Shown in pieces: positions 25,048 through 32,631 of a stretch of DNA of 64,000 bases. The position numbers were made by a program, and so were the translations under genes. The stretch comes from Candidatus Firestoneibacteriota bacterium. GTDB taxonomy: Bacteria; Oederibacteriota; D2-FULL-39-29. The first letter of the stretch is position 1; each line of letters starts with the position of its first letter. The stretch is taken from the NCBI GenBank assembly GCA_903928075.1, contig CAIYPD010000012.1, positions 1 to 64,000 on the forward strand. The letters are read 5' to 3'. Below the pieces are notes generated by a model. The model worked only from the letters and a program-made list of their open reading frames with translations. It was not told where the DNA came from and did no database searches.

Positions 25048-25392
25048 TTAGTTAATTTCGAAGATATAATCATGGAGAAGTTTTTTATTCCTCACATGAC
25101 GCTCAAGAATAGTAATAGCGACATCTTTGTTAACCCGCCCATAGAGAACTTTTGGCAGGCCTTCCACATTCACTTCCACCAGCGGTTCAACAGAACAGGC
25201 ACCCTGACAACCGCATTTTCTGATATCAATTTCAATATTCCGTTTTTTAGCTTCTTCTATAAGAGTGGCGTATACTTCATCGGCTCCGGCGGCAACACCG
25301 CAGGTGCTCATTCCAACCTTGATCCAGCTTTTCCCCAGATCCTTCTTTAAAGGATCTATTTTCTCTATATCTTCTTTTGTTATTTTTTTCAT
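25048..25392 (-). CDS. Small [2Fe-2S] thioredoxin-like ferredoxin (HndB-like)
   Basis: 114 residues with SWIKVGMSTCGVAAGADEVY and RKCGCQGACSVEP, the same cysteine frame as the N-terminal domain of hydB1 (STCEIAAG... GCAGRCHVEP). It is a free-standing version of the domain that hydB2 has lost the ligands for. Three bases after hydC2, 14 before hydB2, so one operon. Confidence 0.88.
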   Translation of the reverse strand: MKKITKEDIEKIDPLKKDLGKSWIKVGMSTCGVAAGADEVYATLIEEAKKRNIEIDIRKCGCQGACSVEPLVEVNVEGLPKVLYGRVNKDVAITILERHVRNKKLLHDYIFEIN

Positions 25393-25395
25393 ATA

Positions 25396-25872
25396 TTATT
25401 CCTCTTCCTTGACATACTTGGATAAAATATCCGCGACCTCATTCTTCTTAACTTTTCCATAGACTTTTTCGTCTATCATCATTACCGGCGCCAACCCGCA
25501 GCAGCCCAGACACCGGACAACATCGAAATGAAACATCGAGTCCTTTGTGGTCTGCCCTTCTTTGATATGCAAAATTTTCTCTACCTCTTCAATTAATGAG
25601 GAAGCATCTCTTAAATAACAAGCTGTTCCCATACACACAGAGACATTGTGTTTTCCCGGTGGTTCAAGTTTAAAATAATTGTAAAAGGTAATTACTTCAT
25701 AGATCCTTGCCAGAGGCACATCAAGAAGCCGGGAAAGTTTAAGAGAGGTGTCTCTGGGTACATAGCCATAAATGTTCTCTATGCTATGAAGAATCATTAT
25801 CAGGTTACCTTTCTTACTTTTCCACTTCTTGACAAGCCCTTCTAAATCTGCCTGCAGCCTATCTTTTTTCAT
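25396..25872 (-). CDS. hydC: NuoE-like [2Fe-2S] subunit of hydrogenase 2
   Basis: 158 residues. NuoE pattern with helical N-terminus and ligands in CMGTACYLRD and CLGCCGLAP. First gene of operon 2. Its start is 19 bases from a strong Rex-box-like operator. Paralogous to hydC1 with the same core blocks (YGYVPRD, YEVITFYNYF). Confidence 0.92.
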   Translation of the reverse strand: MKKDRLQADLEGLVKKWKSKKGNLIMILHSIENIYGYVPRDTSLKLSRLLDVPLARIYEVITFYNYFKLEPPGKHNVSVCMGTACYLRDASSLIEEVEKILHIKEGQTTKDSMFHFDVVRCLGCCGLAPVMMIDEKVYGKVKKNEVADILSKYVKEEE

Positions 25873-25890
25873 TTTCTTTGCCCATCCTTT

Positions 25891-25908
25891 ATGTGACGAT
25901 TTTCACAA
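25891..25908. promoter_or_regulatory. Rex-box-like operator O1 at the hydrogenase 2 start site
   Basis: ATGTGA-cgattt-TCACAA: read on the minus strand TTGTGA-n6-TCACAT, matching the Rex consensus (TTGTGA-n6-TCACAA) in 11 of 12 fixed bases. It touches the -10 and covers the predicted transcription start, an ideal place for repression. Confidence 0.75.
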
Positions 25909-25936
25909 ATATAGCACAATTATGCGTCAATTGCAA
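25908..25936 (-). promoter_or_regulatory. Promoter of hydrogenase operon 2
   Basis: Minus strand -35 TTGCAA (25931-25936), 17-base spacer, -10 TATATT (25908-25913). Start predicted at about 25901, inside operator O1. Confidence 0.6.
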
Positions 25937-25982
25937 GTATAATGTTTTTATCGCTTGATTTATCTTTGTGTTTGGGTGGCTT

Positions 25983-26002
25983 AATGTGACTAATATCACA
26001 TT
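25983..26002. promoter_or_regulatory. Rex-box-like operator O2 upstream of hydrogenase operon 2
   Basis: AATGTGA-ctaata-TCACATT, perfect seven-base arms with the six-base Rex spacing. It overlaps the pabBC stop codon, 93 bases centre-to-centre from O1, close to nine helical turns, so looping between the two is possible. Confidence 0.65.
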
Positions 26003-27807
26003 TTGTATTTTATATCAACCTCTACGATGCCGCAAACAGAATTTACCAGCAATATCCGGTCGGCTTCTTTAAGGTCTTTTAATTTAAGCACGCACTCCGT
26101 TGCTTTTTTTTCTTTGAGCAGGTACTCCCGAAAAACGCCCGGTAAAAGCCCCGAATTTAACGCCGGAGTATAATACTTTCCTTCCTTCATAATAAAAATA
26201 TTTGTTATGGCGCCTTCCGTAATTTCTTCTCTTTCATTCAAAAATATTACATCAAAAATACTCTTACCGTCTATTTTTCTTCTTTCTTCTTCATAGAGGA
26301 TTCTCCTGGTAGTTTTATGGAATAAAAACCTGTCTTTACTGTTAACCCTTTTTACGGAAAGCACGGCCTGCCATTTAGCAGAGTTTTTGAGGAAATATTC
26401 GCTTTTTGAGAGCTCAATACTTCCGTTTTTTGATAAAAGGAGTCTGAGCTTGTATTTTTTATTTTTTTGAAATCTTTTTTCTAAACTCCGGAGCTTCTTG
26501 CAAATTGTGTTGACATCCAATCTGAAGTCAAAATATTTTGCGGACCTTTCCAGCCGCCTAAGGTGCCCGTTCAATAAAAAATATTTTTTATCCCAAAGCA
26601 TGGTTTCAATTATTCTAAATTCTTCAGTCTTTTCCGTGAGAAATCTTGCTTTTAAAAGAGCTTCTTCATATTCTTCTTTTACTTTTGAATCAAAGACAAT
26701 CCCGCTGCCTATCCCCAGCTCCCCTGTTTTGCCTTTTAAGAGAATTGTTCTGATCGGGATAGAGAATACGGCATTCCGGTTTGGCGAAATAAAACCAAGT
26801 GCCCCGCAGTATAATTTACGGTTTTCTTTCTCAAGTTCTCTTATAATTTGCATAGCTCTGATCTTCGGTGTTCCGGTTATGGATCCTCCGGGAAAGATGT
26901 TTTTAAATATCTCCAGCCAGGATATTTTGTTTTTTAACCGGCCCCTGACAGTACTTATCATTTGAAGCAGTGTGTTATATTTTATTACCTCATATATTTT
27001 TGAGGTAGAGATACTTCCGGTTCTGCAGATTCTGCCGAGATCATTCCTGATCAAGTCAGTTATCATGATATTTTCTGCCCGGTTCTTGCTGCTTCTTGAA
27101 AGCTCCTTCATTTTAGCGGCATCTTCTAAAAAATTCCTGCCGCGCTCCATTGTCCCTTTCATGGGTTTTGATTCTATCAGGCCTTTTTTCACGGAAAAAA
27201 AGAGTTCAGGTGAGAGCGAGAGTACGGTCTTGTTTTTTAAATTTAAAAATGCGGAGTAGGGCACCGCCTGTTTTTCCGTTAAACTGCGATAAAACGCGAA
27301 CGAATCCCCGGAAAAAGCAAAATTCAACTTGCCGGTATAGTTAATCTGATAAACATCCCCGTTTATAATATATTTTTTTATCTTTTCAAGGTTGTCTTTG
27401 TATTGCTGAAAAGGAACATTAAATTTAAGATTGCTGACCTTAAAAGAGTTGCCTTGCCTATTAAGACGGTATTTAGAAGACTTTAGTATTGCGGGTTTTT
27501 TAAAAGCATAAAGTTCCAGCAAAGGAAATTTATATTTTTTTGCAAAGAGCGCCGGGAAAGAATCTTTTTCAAAACTGTAGCCCAGCTCATAAGACAAATA
27601 ACCTGCGATCCAGTAACCTTTACCAAGAAATTTTTCAATCTCTTCAAGCGCTTTTTCGGCGCCGGGACCATCATAAGCTATAAGAGTTTTAACCGGTTCT
27701 TTAAAAAGGTAGGAGTGTTTGTTCTGTTTGTCCTGACGACAACTTTCAAAAAGCATTTTAATCTGATATTTTTTGGGTTTAATTTTAACCATCTTTTTCA
27801 TTGTCAT
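25996..27807 (-). CDS. pabB: Bifunctional aminodeoxychorismate synthase component I / 4-amino-4-deoxychorismate lyase
   Basis: 603 residues. About 1-390: chorismate-binding PabB, with catalytic Lys in KPMKGTMERG, ENIMITDLIRNDLGRIC, and PGGSITGTPKIRAMQII. About 395-603: PLP-dependent aminotransferase class IV (PabC-like), with FLNEREEITEGAITNIFI and SGLLPGVFREYLL. Together they make p-aminobenzoate for folate from chorismate; the glutaminase PabA must be elsewhere. Several close ATGs (27807, 27801, 27792) make the exact start uncertain. Confidence 0.92.
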   Translation of the reverse strand: MTMKKMVKIKPKKYQIKMLFESCRQDKQNKHSYLFKEPVKTLIAYDGPGAEKALEEIEKFLGKGYWIAGYLSYELGYSFEKDSFPALFAKKYKFPLLELYAFKKPAILKSSKYRLNRQGNSFKVSNLKFNVPFQQYKDNLEKIKKYIINGDVYQINYTGKLNFAFSGDSFAFYRSLTEKQAVPYSAFLNLKNKTVLSLSPELFFSVKKGLIESKPMKGTMERGRNFLEDAAKMKELSRSSKNRAENIMITDLIRNDLGRICRTGSISTSKIYEVIKYNTLLQMISTVRGRLKNKISWLEIFKNIFPGGSITGTPKIRAMQIIRELEKENRKLYCGALGFISPNRNAVFSIPIRTILLKGKTGELGIGSGIVFDSKVKEEYEEALLKARFLTEKTEEFRIIETMLWDKKYFLLNGHLRRLERSAKYFDFRLDVNTICKKLRSLEKRFQKNKKYKLRLLLSKNGSIELSKSEYFLKNSAKWQAVLSVKRVNSKDRFLFHKTTRRILYEEERRKIDGKSIFDVIFLNEREEITEGAITNIFIMKEGKYYTPALNSGLLPGVFREYLLKEKKATECVLKLKDLKEADRILLVNSVCGIVEVDIKYKM

Positions 27808-27939
27808 ATAAGTGTTCCCATAAGGGAGTTTTTTGGGATAACAGAGCGCCTTTTTGCCTTGATCTTAACTATTAGTAAAATGCAAATCAACTTTCTCGAA
27901 TAATTCAAGCCAAAAAAAGACAAAAGTGCTCGACGGACC

Positions 27940-27968
27940 ATTATAACCATATTCGCTGAAAATTTCAA
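27940..27968 (-). promoter_or_regulatory. pabBC promoter
   Basis: Minus strand -35 TTGAAA (27963-27968), 17-base spacer, -10 TATAAT (27940-27945). It gives a leader of about 125 bases with a TCCCA...TGGGA hairpin just ahead of the start codons. Nothing else is seen in 27808-28030 apart from a GGGC/GCCC hairpin at about 28003. Confidence 0.65.
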
Positions 27969-28030
27969 GCTTTTGACACTTTTCGAACTTTTCAGAACGA
28001 GGGCAAGAATAAAGCCCTGAAAGATAAAAA

Positions 28031-28052
28031 GGCACCGAAAGTTTTCGGTGCC
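28031..28052 (-). terminator. Terminator after tRNA-fMet
   Basis: GGCACCGAAA-nn-TTTCGGTGCC, ten-base perfect stem, then five T on the minus strand. Ten bases past the tRNA 3' end. Confidence 0.85.
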
Positions 28053-28062
28053 CTGAATTTGC

Positions 28063-28138
28063 TGGTTGCGGGGGACCGATTCGAACGGTCGACCTTCGGG
28101 TTATGAGCCCGACGAGCTTCCAGCTGCTCCACCCCGCG
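28063..28138 (-). tRNA. Initiator tRNA-fMet (anticodon CAT)
   Basis: 76 bases with encoded CCA. Initiator features are visible: an unpaired C1-A72 at the acceptor end (CGCGGGG ... CCCCGCA), three G-C pairs closing the anticodon stem (GGGCTCATAACCC), and a GTTCGAATC T-loop. Forms the start of every protein with formyl-Met. Own promoter and terminator, so a single-gene transcript. Confidence 0.96.
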
Positions 28139-28166
28139 ATATTTAATTGTTTTCTAATGAATTTTG

Positions 28167-28195
28167 ATTATACAGGGTATTTTTGCGTTTTTCAA
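28167..28195 (-). promoter_or_regulatory. tRNA-fMet promoter
   Basis: Minus strand -35 TTGAAA (28190-28195), 17-base spacer, -10 TATAAT (28167-28172), 28 bases ahead of the mature 5' end. The stretch 28201-28335 holds only a GTTTCAA/TTGAAAC hairpin (28285-28302). Confidence 0.75.
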
Positions 28196-28335
28196 TACAA
28201 ATCTGACATACAAATCTGAATAGAAGAACAGAAGGGCAGCAAAAACTAAAAGCAAGAGATTTTACGCGCTCATTATTTAAAATTGTTTCAAGCTTTTGAA
28301 ACACGCTACTCGCAATCCGTGACCCGCAACATTTA

Positions 28336-28926
28336 TTAAAACCTATACCTTACCACCGGTTTACCCTTGATTCCAAATTTAGAAAGCATATCTGCTAAAA
28401 GTTCCGTAGGCAGTCCAACAATATTAGTTCTGGATCCGTTAAGCACGGTTAAATATTTATCATCTTCCTGTATTCCATACCCGCCCGCTTTATCCAGATT
28501 TTTTTTCGCCAAATATTCTATTTCCCCGGCAGACAATTTCTTCATTCTAATTTTTGAGACACAGGCCCGGACCAGGGCTCTTCCCGAAGGAAGCTCCAAT
28601 ACCGCAACAGCGGTCCAAACGGATTGATTTGTACCGCTTAAGGTTCTCAGCATTTTTTTGGCTCTGGTAATACTAACCGGCTTTCCATATATCACACCTT
28701 TTACAACAACAACCGTATCGGCAGAAACAATTATGGCTGAACCGAGCTGTTTTGAAACTGCCAGAGCTTTTTGAAGCGCTACTCTTTTAAGAACTTTAAC
28801 AAGAAATTTCTTGCCCATGCTTTCGTCAATTTCCGGAGGTATTACCGTGAAATTCTTCAAACCCATTCTTTTTAGAAGCTCTTTCCTTCTAGGAGACGCT
28901 GAAGCAAGGATAATGGTTTTTTTCAT
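28336..28926 (-). CDS. maf: Maf-like nucleoside triphosphate pyrophosphatase
   Basis: 196 residues with the Maf signature LASASPRRKELLKRMGL at the start, SADTVVVVKG (catalytic Asp) and GKPVSITRAKKMLRTLSG. The enzyme removes non-canonical nucleotides such as dTTP/UTP analogues. A TAGAAT -10-like box ends six bases before the ATG, so the transcript could be leaderless, but the -35 is poor. Confidence 0.92.
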   Translation of the reverse strand: MKKTIILASASPRRKELLKRMGLKNFTVIPPEIDESMGKKFLVKVLKRVALQKALAVSKQLGSAIIVSADTVVVVKGVIYGKPVSITRAKKMLRTLSGTNQSVWTAVAVLELPSGRALVRACVSKIRMKKLSAGEIEYLAKKNLDKAGGYGIQEDDKYLTVLNGSRTNIVGLPTELLADMLSKFGIKGKPVVRYRF

Positions 28927-29037
28927 GGTGGTATTCTACCATATTATATATTAAAAAGTAATTGAGAATTCCGCATATATTATGCTAAAATCATCACAGG
29001 CTATTTTTCGGCTCGAAATATTTACTCAAGGAAACTT

Positions 29038-30894
29038 ATGCTAAAAAAATCAATATTTTACTTTTTGATGGACCTTCTCCTGGTAAATCTCTCTCTTTTT
29101 CTTGCTTTTATCATTAGATTTGAAAACGGAATACCTAAAGAATACACTGTCCACCTCTTCTTAATTTTTATTTTTGCTGCTTTAGCCCGACTTGCCGTAC
29201 TCATTGGTTTTCGGGTTTACAATATTATCTGGAAGTACTCCGGCTTAACGGATATACTCCATTTAATAGGCGCAATCTTTTTTGGCTCCGCCATTTTTGT
29301 TACCGCTGTTTTCTTTAACCGTAACCTTTCCTTTCCCAGAGCCGTTCTTTTAATAGATTTTTTCCTGTGTATATTTTTTCTTCTCGGGTACAGGATTTTT
29401 CCGGCCATAAGGCCGCATTTAAGCCTTTTAAATCAGGCAAGGAAGGGGAAAAAAACTCTGATTATAGGTGCGGGTGAGGCCGGGACGCTGGTCGTCCGGG
29501 ATATGAAAAAAAATAACAATTCCGGCTATGCGCCTGTCGGTTTTATTGATGATGATAAAGCAAAAATAGGCAGCAAGATTAACGGGCTTGAGGTGCTTGG
29601 CGGAATTACCGAAATAAAGGAATTAGTTAAAGAGTTAAAAATAGAACAAATAGTTATCGCCATCCCTTCCGCTTCACCTGCTATCATTAAGAATCTTGTA
29701 ACTATATGCTCTTCTCTTACTTCACAGGGAGTTCGTTATAAGATAATTCCCGGCTTCAAAGAAATTATTGACGGCGATGTTTCCATAAATCATATCCGGG
29801 AGGTGGAATTAGAGGATCTCCTCGGACGCGAACCGGCAATTCAAGACACTGAGAGTATTTCTCATTATATAAAAGGAAAAACAGTCCTGATAACCGGCGC
29901 AGGCGGGTCCATTGGGTCAGAACTTACCCGGCAAACTCTTCTTTTTAAACCAAAAACTGTTGTTCTGGTCGGGCAGGGAGAAAACTCCATTTACCTGATG
30001 GAGATGGAGCTCAACAAACTTCATCCCAACAGAAAACCTTTTAAAATAATCCCTATTATTGCGGATGTTAAAGAAAAAAACAAGATGGAATATATTTTCA
30101 AGCTCTACTCGCCAAATGTGGTTTTCCATGCCGCTGCCTACAAACATGTGCCGTTAATGGAGCACAATCCTGAAGAGGCCATAAAAAACAATATCGGCGG
30201 AACAACTAATATGGCCGAACTCTCCATAAAATATGGTGTTGAAAAATTTGTTATGGTCTCTACCGATAAAGCCGTAAATCCCACAAGTATAATGGGGGCA
30301 ACAAAAAGAATTGCGGAACTGGCTATACAGGGTTTTTCCACCAAGCAAAACAAAACAAAATTTTTAACTGTCCGGTTTGGTAATGTCCTGGGCAGCCGGG
30401 GCAGTGTCGTCCCGCTTTTTAAAAAACAAATTGCCGCGGGCGGTCCGGTTACGGTTACGCATCCTGATGTAGTCCGCTTCTTTATGACCATAGAAGAAGC
30501 AGCTCAACTGGTTGTTCAAGCCGGAAGTATGGGTACGCGCGGCGAGGTATTTGTTCTGGACATGGGCAAACCTGTCAAAATAGTAGATTTGGCAAGAGAC
30601 TTAATACAGCTTTCAGGCTATACCCCGGAGATCGATATTAAAATAGAGTTTGTAGGCTTGCGGCCCGGGGAAAAACTTTACGAGGAAATTATGACCAGAG
30701 AAGAAGGAATTACTTCTTCGTCTCATAGAAAAATATTTATCGCCAAGCCGGAGGTTTTTAACCCCAAAAAGCTCAATGCGGTTATAAAAACCCTTTTAAA
30801 TATTGCAGAATCGCAGAATTTTAATAGAAAAACAGCAGAAAAACTTATAAATACACTAGTGCCTTCCTTCAAACCGGCTGGAGGTAAAAAATGA
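29038..30894 (+). CDS. Membrane-bound nucleotide-sugar 4,6-dehydratase (PglF/CapD/WbpM family)
   Basis: 618 residues. Four N-terminal membrane helices (about 1-125), a CoA-binding-like Rossmann domain (TLIIGAGEAGTLVVRDM), then the SDR catalytic domain with LITGAGGSIGSELTRQ, VSTDKAVNPTSIMGATKR and VRFGNVLGSRGSVVPLF. It converts UDP-GlcNAc to a 4-keto-6-deoxy sugar at the inner membrane. Overlaps the aminotransferase by four bases. First gene of a glycan precursor operon. Confidence 0.93.
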   Translation: MLKKSIFYFLMDLLLVNLSLFLAFIIRFENGIPKEYTVHLFLIFIFAALARLAVLIGFRVYNIIWKYSGLTDILHLIGAIFFGSAIFVTAVFFNRNLSFPRAVLLIDFFLCIFFLLGYRIFPAIRPHLSLLNQARKGKKTLIIGAGEAGTLVVRDMKKNNNSGYAPVGFIDDDKAKIGSKINGLEVLGGITEIKELVKELKIEQIVIAIPSASPAIIKNLVTICSSLTSQGVRYKIIPGFKEIIDGDVSINHIREVELEDLLGREPAIQDTESISHYIKGKTVLITGAGGSIGSELTRQTLLFKPKTVVLVGQGENSIYLMEMELNKLHPNRKPFKIIPIIADVKEKNKMEYIFKLYSPNVVFHAAAYKHVPLMEHNPEEAIKNNIGGTTNMAELSIKYGVEKFVMVSTDKAVNPTSIMGATKRIAELAIQGFSTKQNKTKFLTVRFGNVLGSRGSVVPLFKKQIAAGGPVTVTHPDVVRFFMTIEEAAQLVVQAGSMGTRGEVFVLDMGKPVKIVDLARDLIQLSGYTPEIDIKIEFVGLRPGEKLYEEIMTREEGITSSSHRKIFIAKPEVFNPKKLNAVIKTLLNIAESQNFNRKTAEKLINTLVPSFKPAGGKK

Positions 30895-32072
30895 AAGCAC
30901 GATCCTCATTTTTACCCTTTGCTCTGCCCTTTATAACAAAAGATGAAATCAATAGTGTGGTCGAGACACTAAAGAGCGGCTGGCTGACAACCGGGCCCAA
31001 GACCAAACTTTTTGAAAAAAAATTTGCCGGATATGTCGGAAGCAAACAGGCGGTGGCTTTAAATTCGGCAACCGGGGGCCTCTTTCTTTCCCTGGCAGCT
31101 GCCGATATAAAAAAAGGCGACAATATAATTACTTCTCCCTACACCTTCTGTGCCACTTACAATGTAATACTCGAGAATAATGCTAATCTGATATTTGCAG
31201 ATATAAAGGAAGAGGATTACAATATTGACCCCGTAGAGATAGAAAAGAAATCAAAAAATAGAAAGATAAAAGTTCTCCTGCCGGTTCATTTTGGCGGCCT
31301 GCCCTGTGATATGGAAGAGATTCTCTTCCTGGCAAAAAAGAAAAAAGCGCTGGTCATAGAAGATGCAGCGCACGCGCTCTCGGCCAGATACAAAGGCAAA
31401 CAGATAGGCGATATTTCAGGCTGTGCCGGCGATGCTACGGTCTTCTCTTTTTATGCCACTAAGAATATTACAACAGGAGAAGGCGGTATGGTTACCACAA
31501 GGTCCAAAAAACTCCGGGACCTTATAGCTATTCTTTCTCTGCATGGCATCAGCAAAGATGCCTGGAAAAGATACACGGCAGCGGGAAACTGGCATTACGA
31601 TGTAATTCATGCCGGATATAAATATAACATGATGGATTTGCAGGCTGCACTGGGGCTGGAGCAGCTAAAAAAAGCGGAATACCTGCTAAAATTGCGGGAA
31701 AATATTGCCGCCGCATATTCAAGAGAGCTTAAAAATATTGACGGAATTTCTATTCCCTTCACCTTTAAAGATAAAAAGAGTGCCTGGCACCTTTATGTTA
31801 TCCGCGTTGATGATAAAATTTTAAAAATTAACAGAGATGTCTTCATAGAAAAACTAAGAGAAGCCAACATCGGAACCAGTGTGCATTTTATCCCGGCGCA
31901 TCTTCATCCTTACTATAAAAAGAGGTTTGGCTTTAAGCCGTCTGACTTTCCCGTAGCCACGAAACTTTACAACCAGAGCTTATCACTTCCTATTTATCCA
32001 AAAATGCAGCTTAGAGATGTGCGCTATGTCTCCGATAAAGTTAAAGAAATAGCAAATAAATATAAAAGGTAA
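30891..32072 (+). CDS. DegT/DnrJ/EryC1/StrS-family sugar aminotransferase (PglE-like)
   Basis: 393 residues. PLP-binding Lys in FSFYATKNITTGEGGMV, preceded by VIEDAAHALSARYKGKQIG; ends with SLPIYPKM. It transfers an amino group to the keto sugar made by the preceding dehydratase. ATGA overlap on one side, one-base gap to the sugar transferase. Confidence 0.92.
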   Translation: MKARSSFLPFALPFITKDEINSVVETLKSGWLTTGPKTKLFEKKFAGYVGSKQAVALNSATGGLFLSLAAADIKKGDNIITSPYTFCATYNVILENNANLIFADIKEEDYNIDPVEIEKKSKNRKIKVLLPVHFGGLPCDMEEILFLAKKKKALVIEDAAHALSARYKGKQIGDISGCAGDATVFSFYATKNITTGEGGMVTTRSKKLRDLIAILSLHGISKDAWKRYTAAGNWHYDVIHAGYKYNMMDLQAALGLEQLKKAEYLLKLRENIAAAYSRELKNIDGISIPFTFKDKKSAWHLYVIRVDDKILKINRDVFIEKLREANIGTSVHFIPAHLHPYYKKRFGFKPSDFPVATKLYNQSLSLPIYPKMQLRDVRYVSDKVKEIANKYKR

Positions 32073-32073
32073 A

Positions 32074-32631
32074 ATGCTAAAACGAATTTTCGATATTCAC
32101 TTTTCACTGCTCCTGCTTTTTATTTTTCTGCCTTTACTTATCCTGATAAGTCTGTTAATAAAATTTACTTCCCGGGGGCCGGTAATATTCAGGCATAAAA
32201 GAGTCGGCAGGAACGGCACAGAAATTTATATTTACAAGTTCAGAACTATGGTAGAAAACGCCGAAAAAATCGGGGCCGGGCTTACCGAAAAAAACGATAA
32301 AAGAATAACTCCTTTGGGTGCCTTTTTGAGAAGAACCAGTCTGGATGAGTTCCCTCAATTTATCAATATATTAAAAGGAGAAATGAGTATCGTCGGTCCG
32401 AGGCCGGAAATACACGAAATTGTCAAAAACTATACTTCGTTCCAAAAACAGGTGCTAACGGCAAGGCCCGGACTCTCCGGCTTCCCCCAAATAAACGGCA
32501 GGGCCGAACTGGCTATACCAAAGAAGTTAAGGCTTGATGTCTATTATGTTAAACATATGAGTTTTTGCTTTGACATTTATATTATATTTAAAACAATTTT
32601 CGTTATTTTATCGGGAAAAGGTGCTTTTTAA
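32074..32631 (+). CDS. Monotopic phosphoglycosyl transferase (PglC/WcaJ-type)
   Basis: 185 residues: N-terminal re-entrant helix (LLLLFIFLPLLILISLLI), VIFRHKRVGRNG, KFRTM, the Asp-Glu catalytic pair in RRTSLDEFPQFINILKGEMSIVGPRPE and ARPGLSGFPQINGR. It loads the first phosphosugar on undecaprenyl phosphate. The short length (no N-terminal four-helix domain) matches PglC rather than WcaJ. Confidence 0.93.
   Translation: MLKRIFDIHFSLLLLFIFLPLLILISLLIKFTSRGPVIFRHKRVGRNGTEIYIYKFRTMVENAEKIGAGLTEKNDKRITPLGAFLRRTSLDEFPQFINILKGEMSIVGPRPEIHEIVKNYTSFQKQVLTARPGLSGFPQINGRAELAIPKKLRLDVYYVKHMSFCFDIYIIFKTIFVILSGKGAF

Noticed and set aside
28063-28138. Elongator tRNA-Met
   Set aside because: The C1-A72 mismatch and three G-C pairs at the anticodon stem are initiator features.
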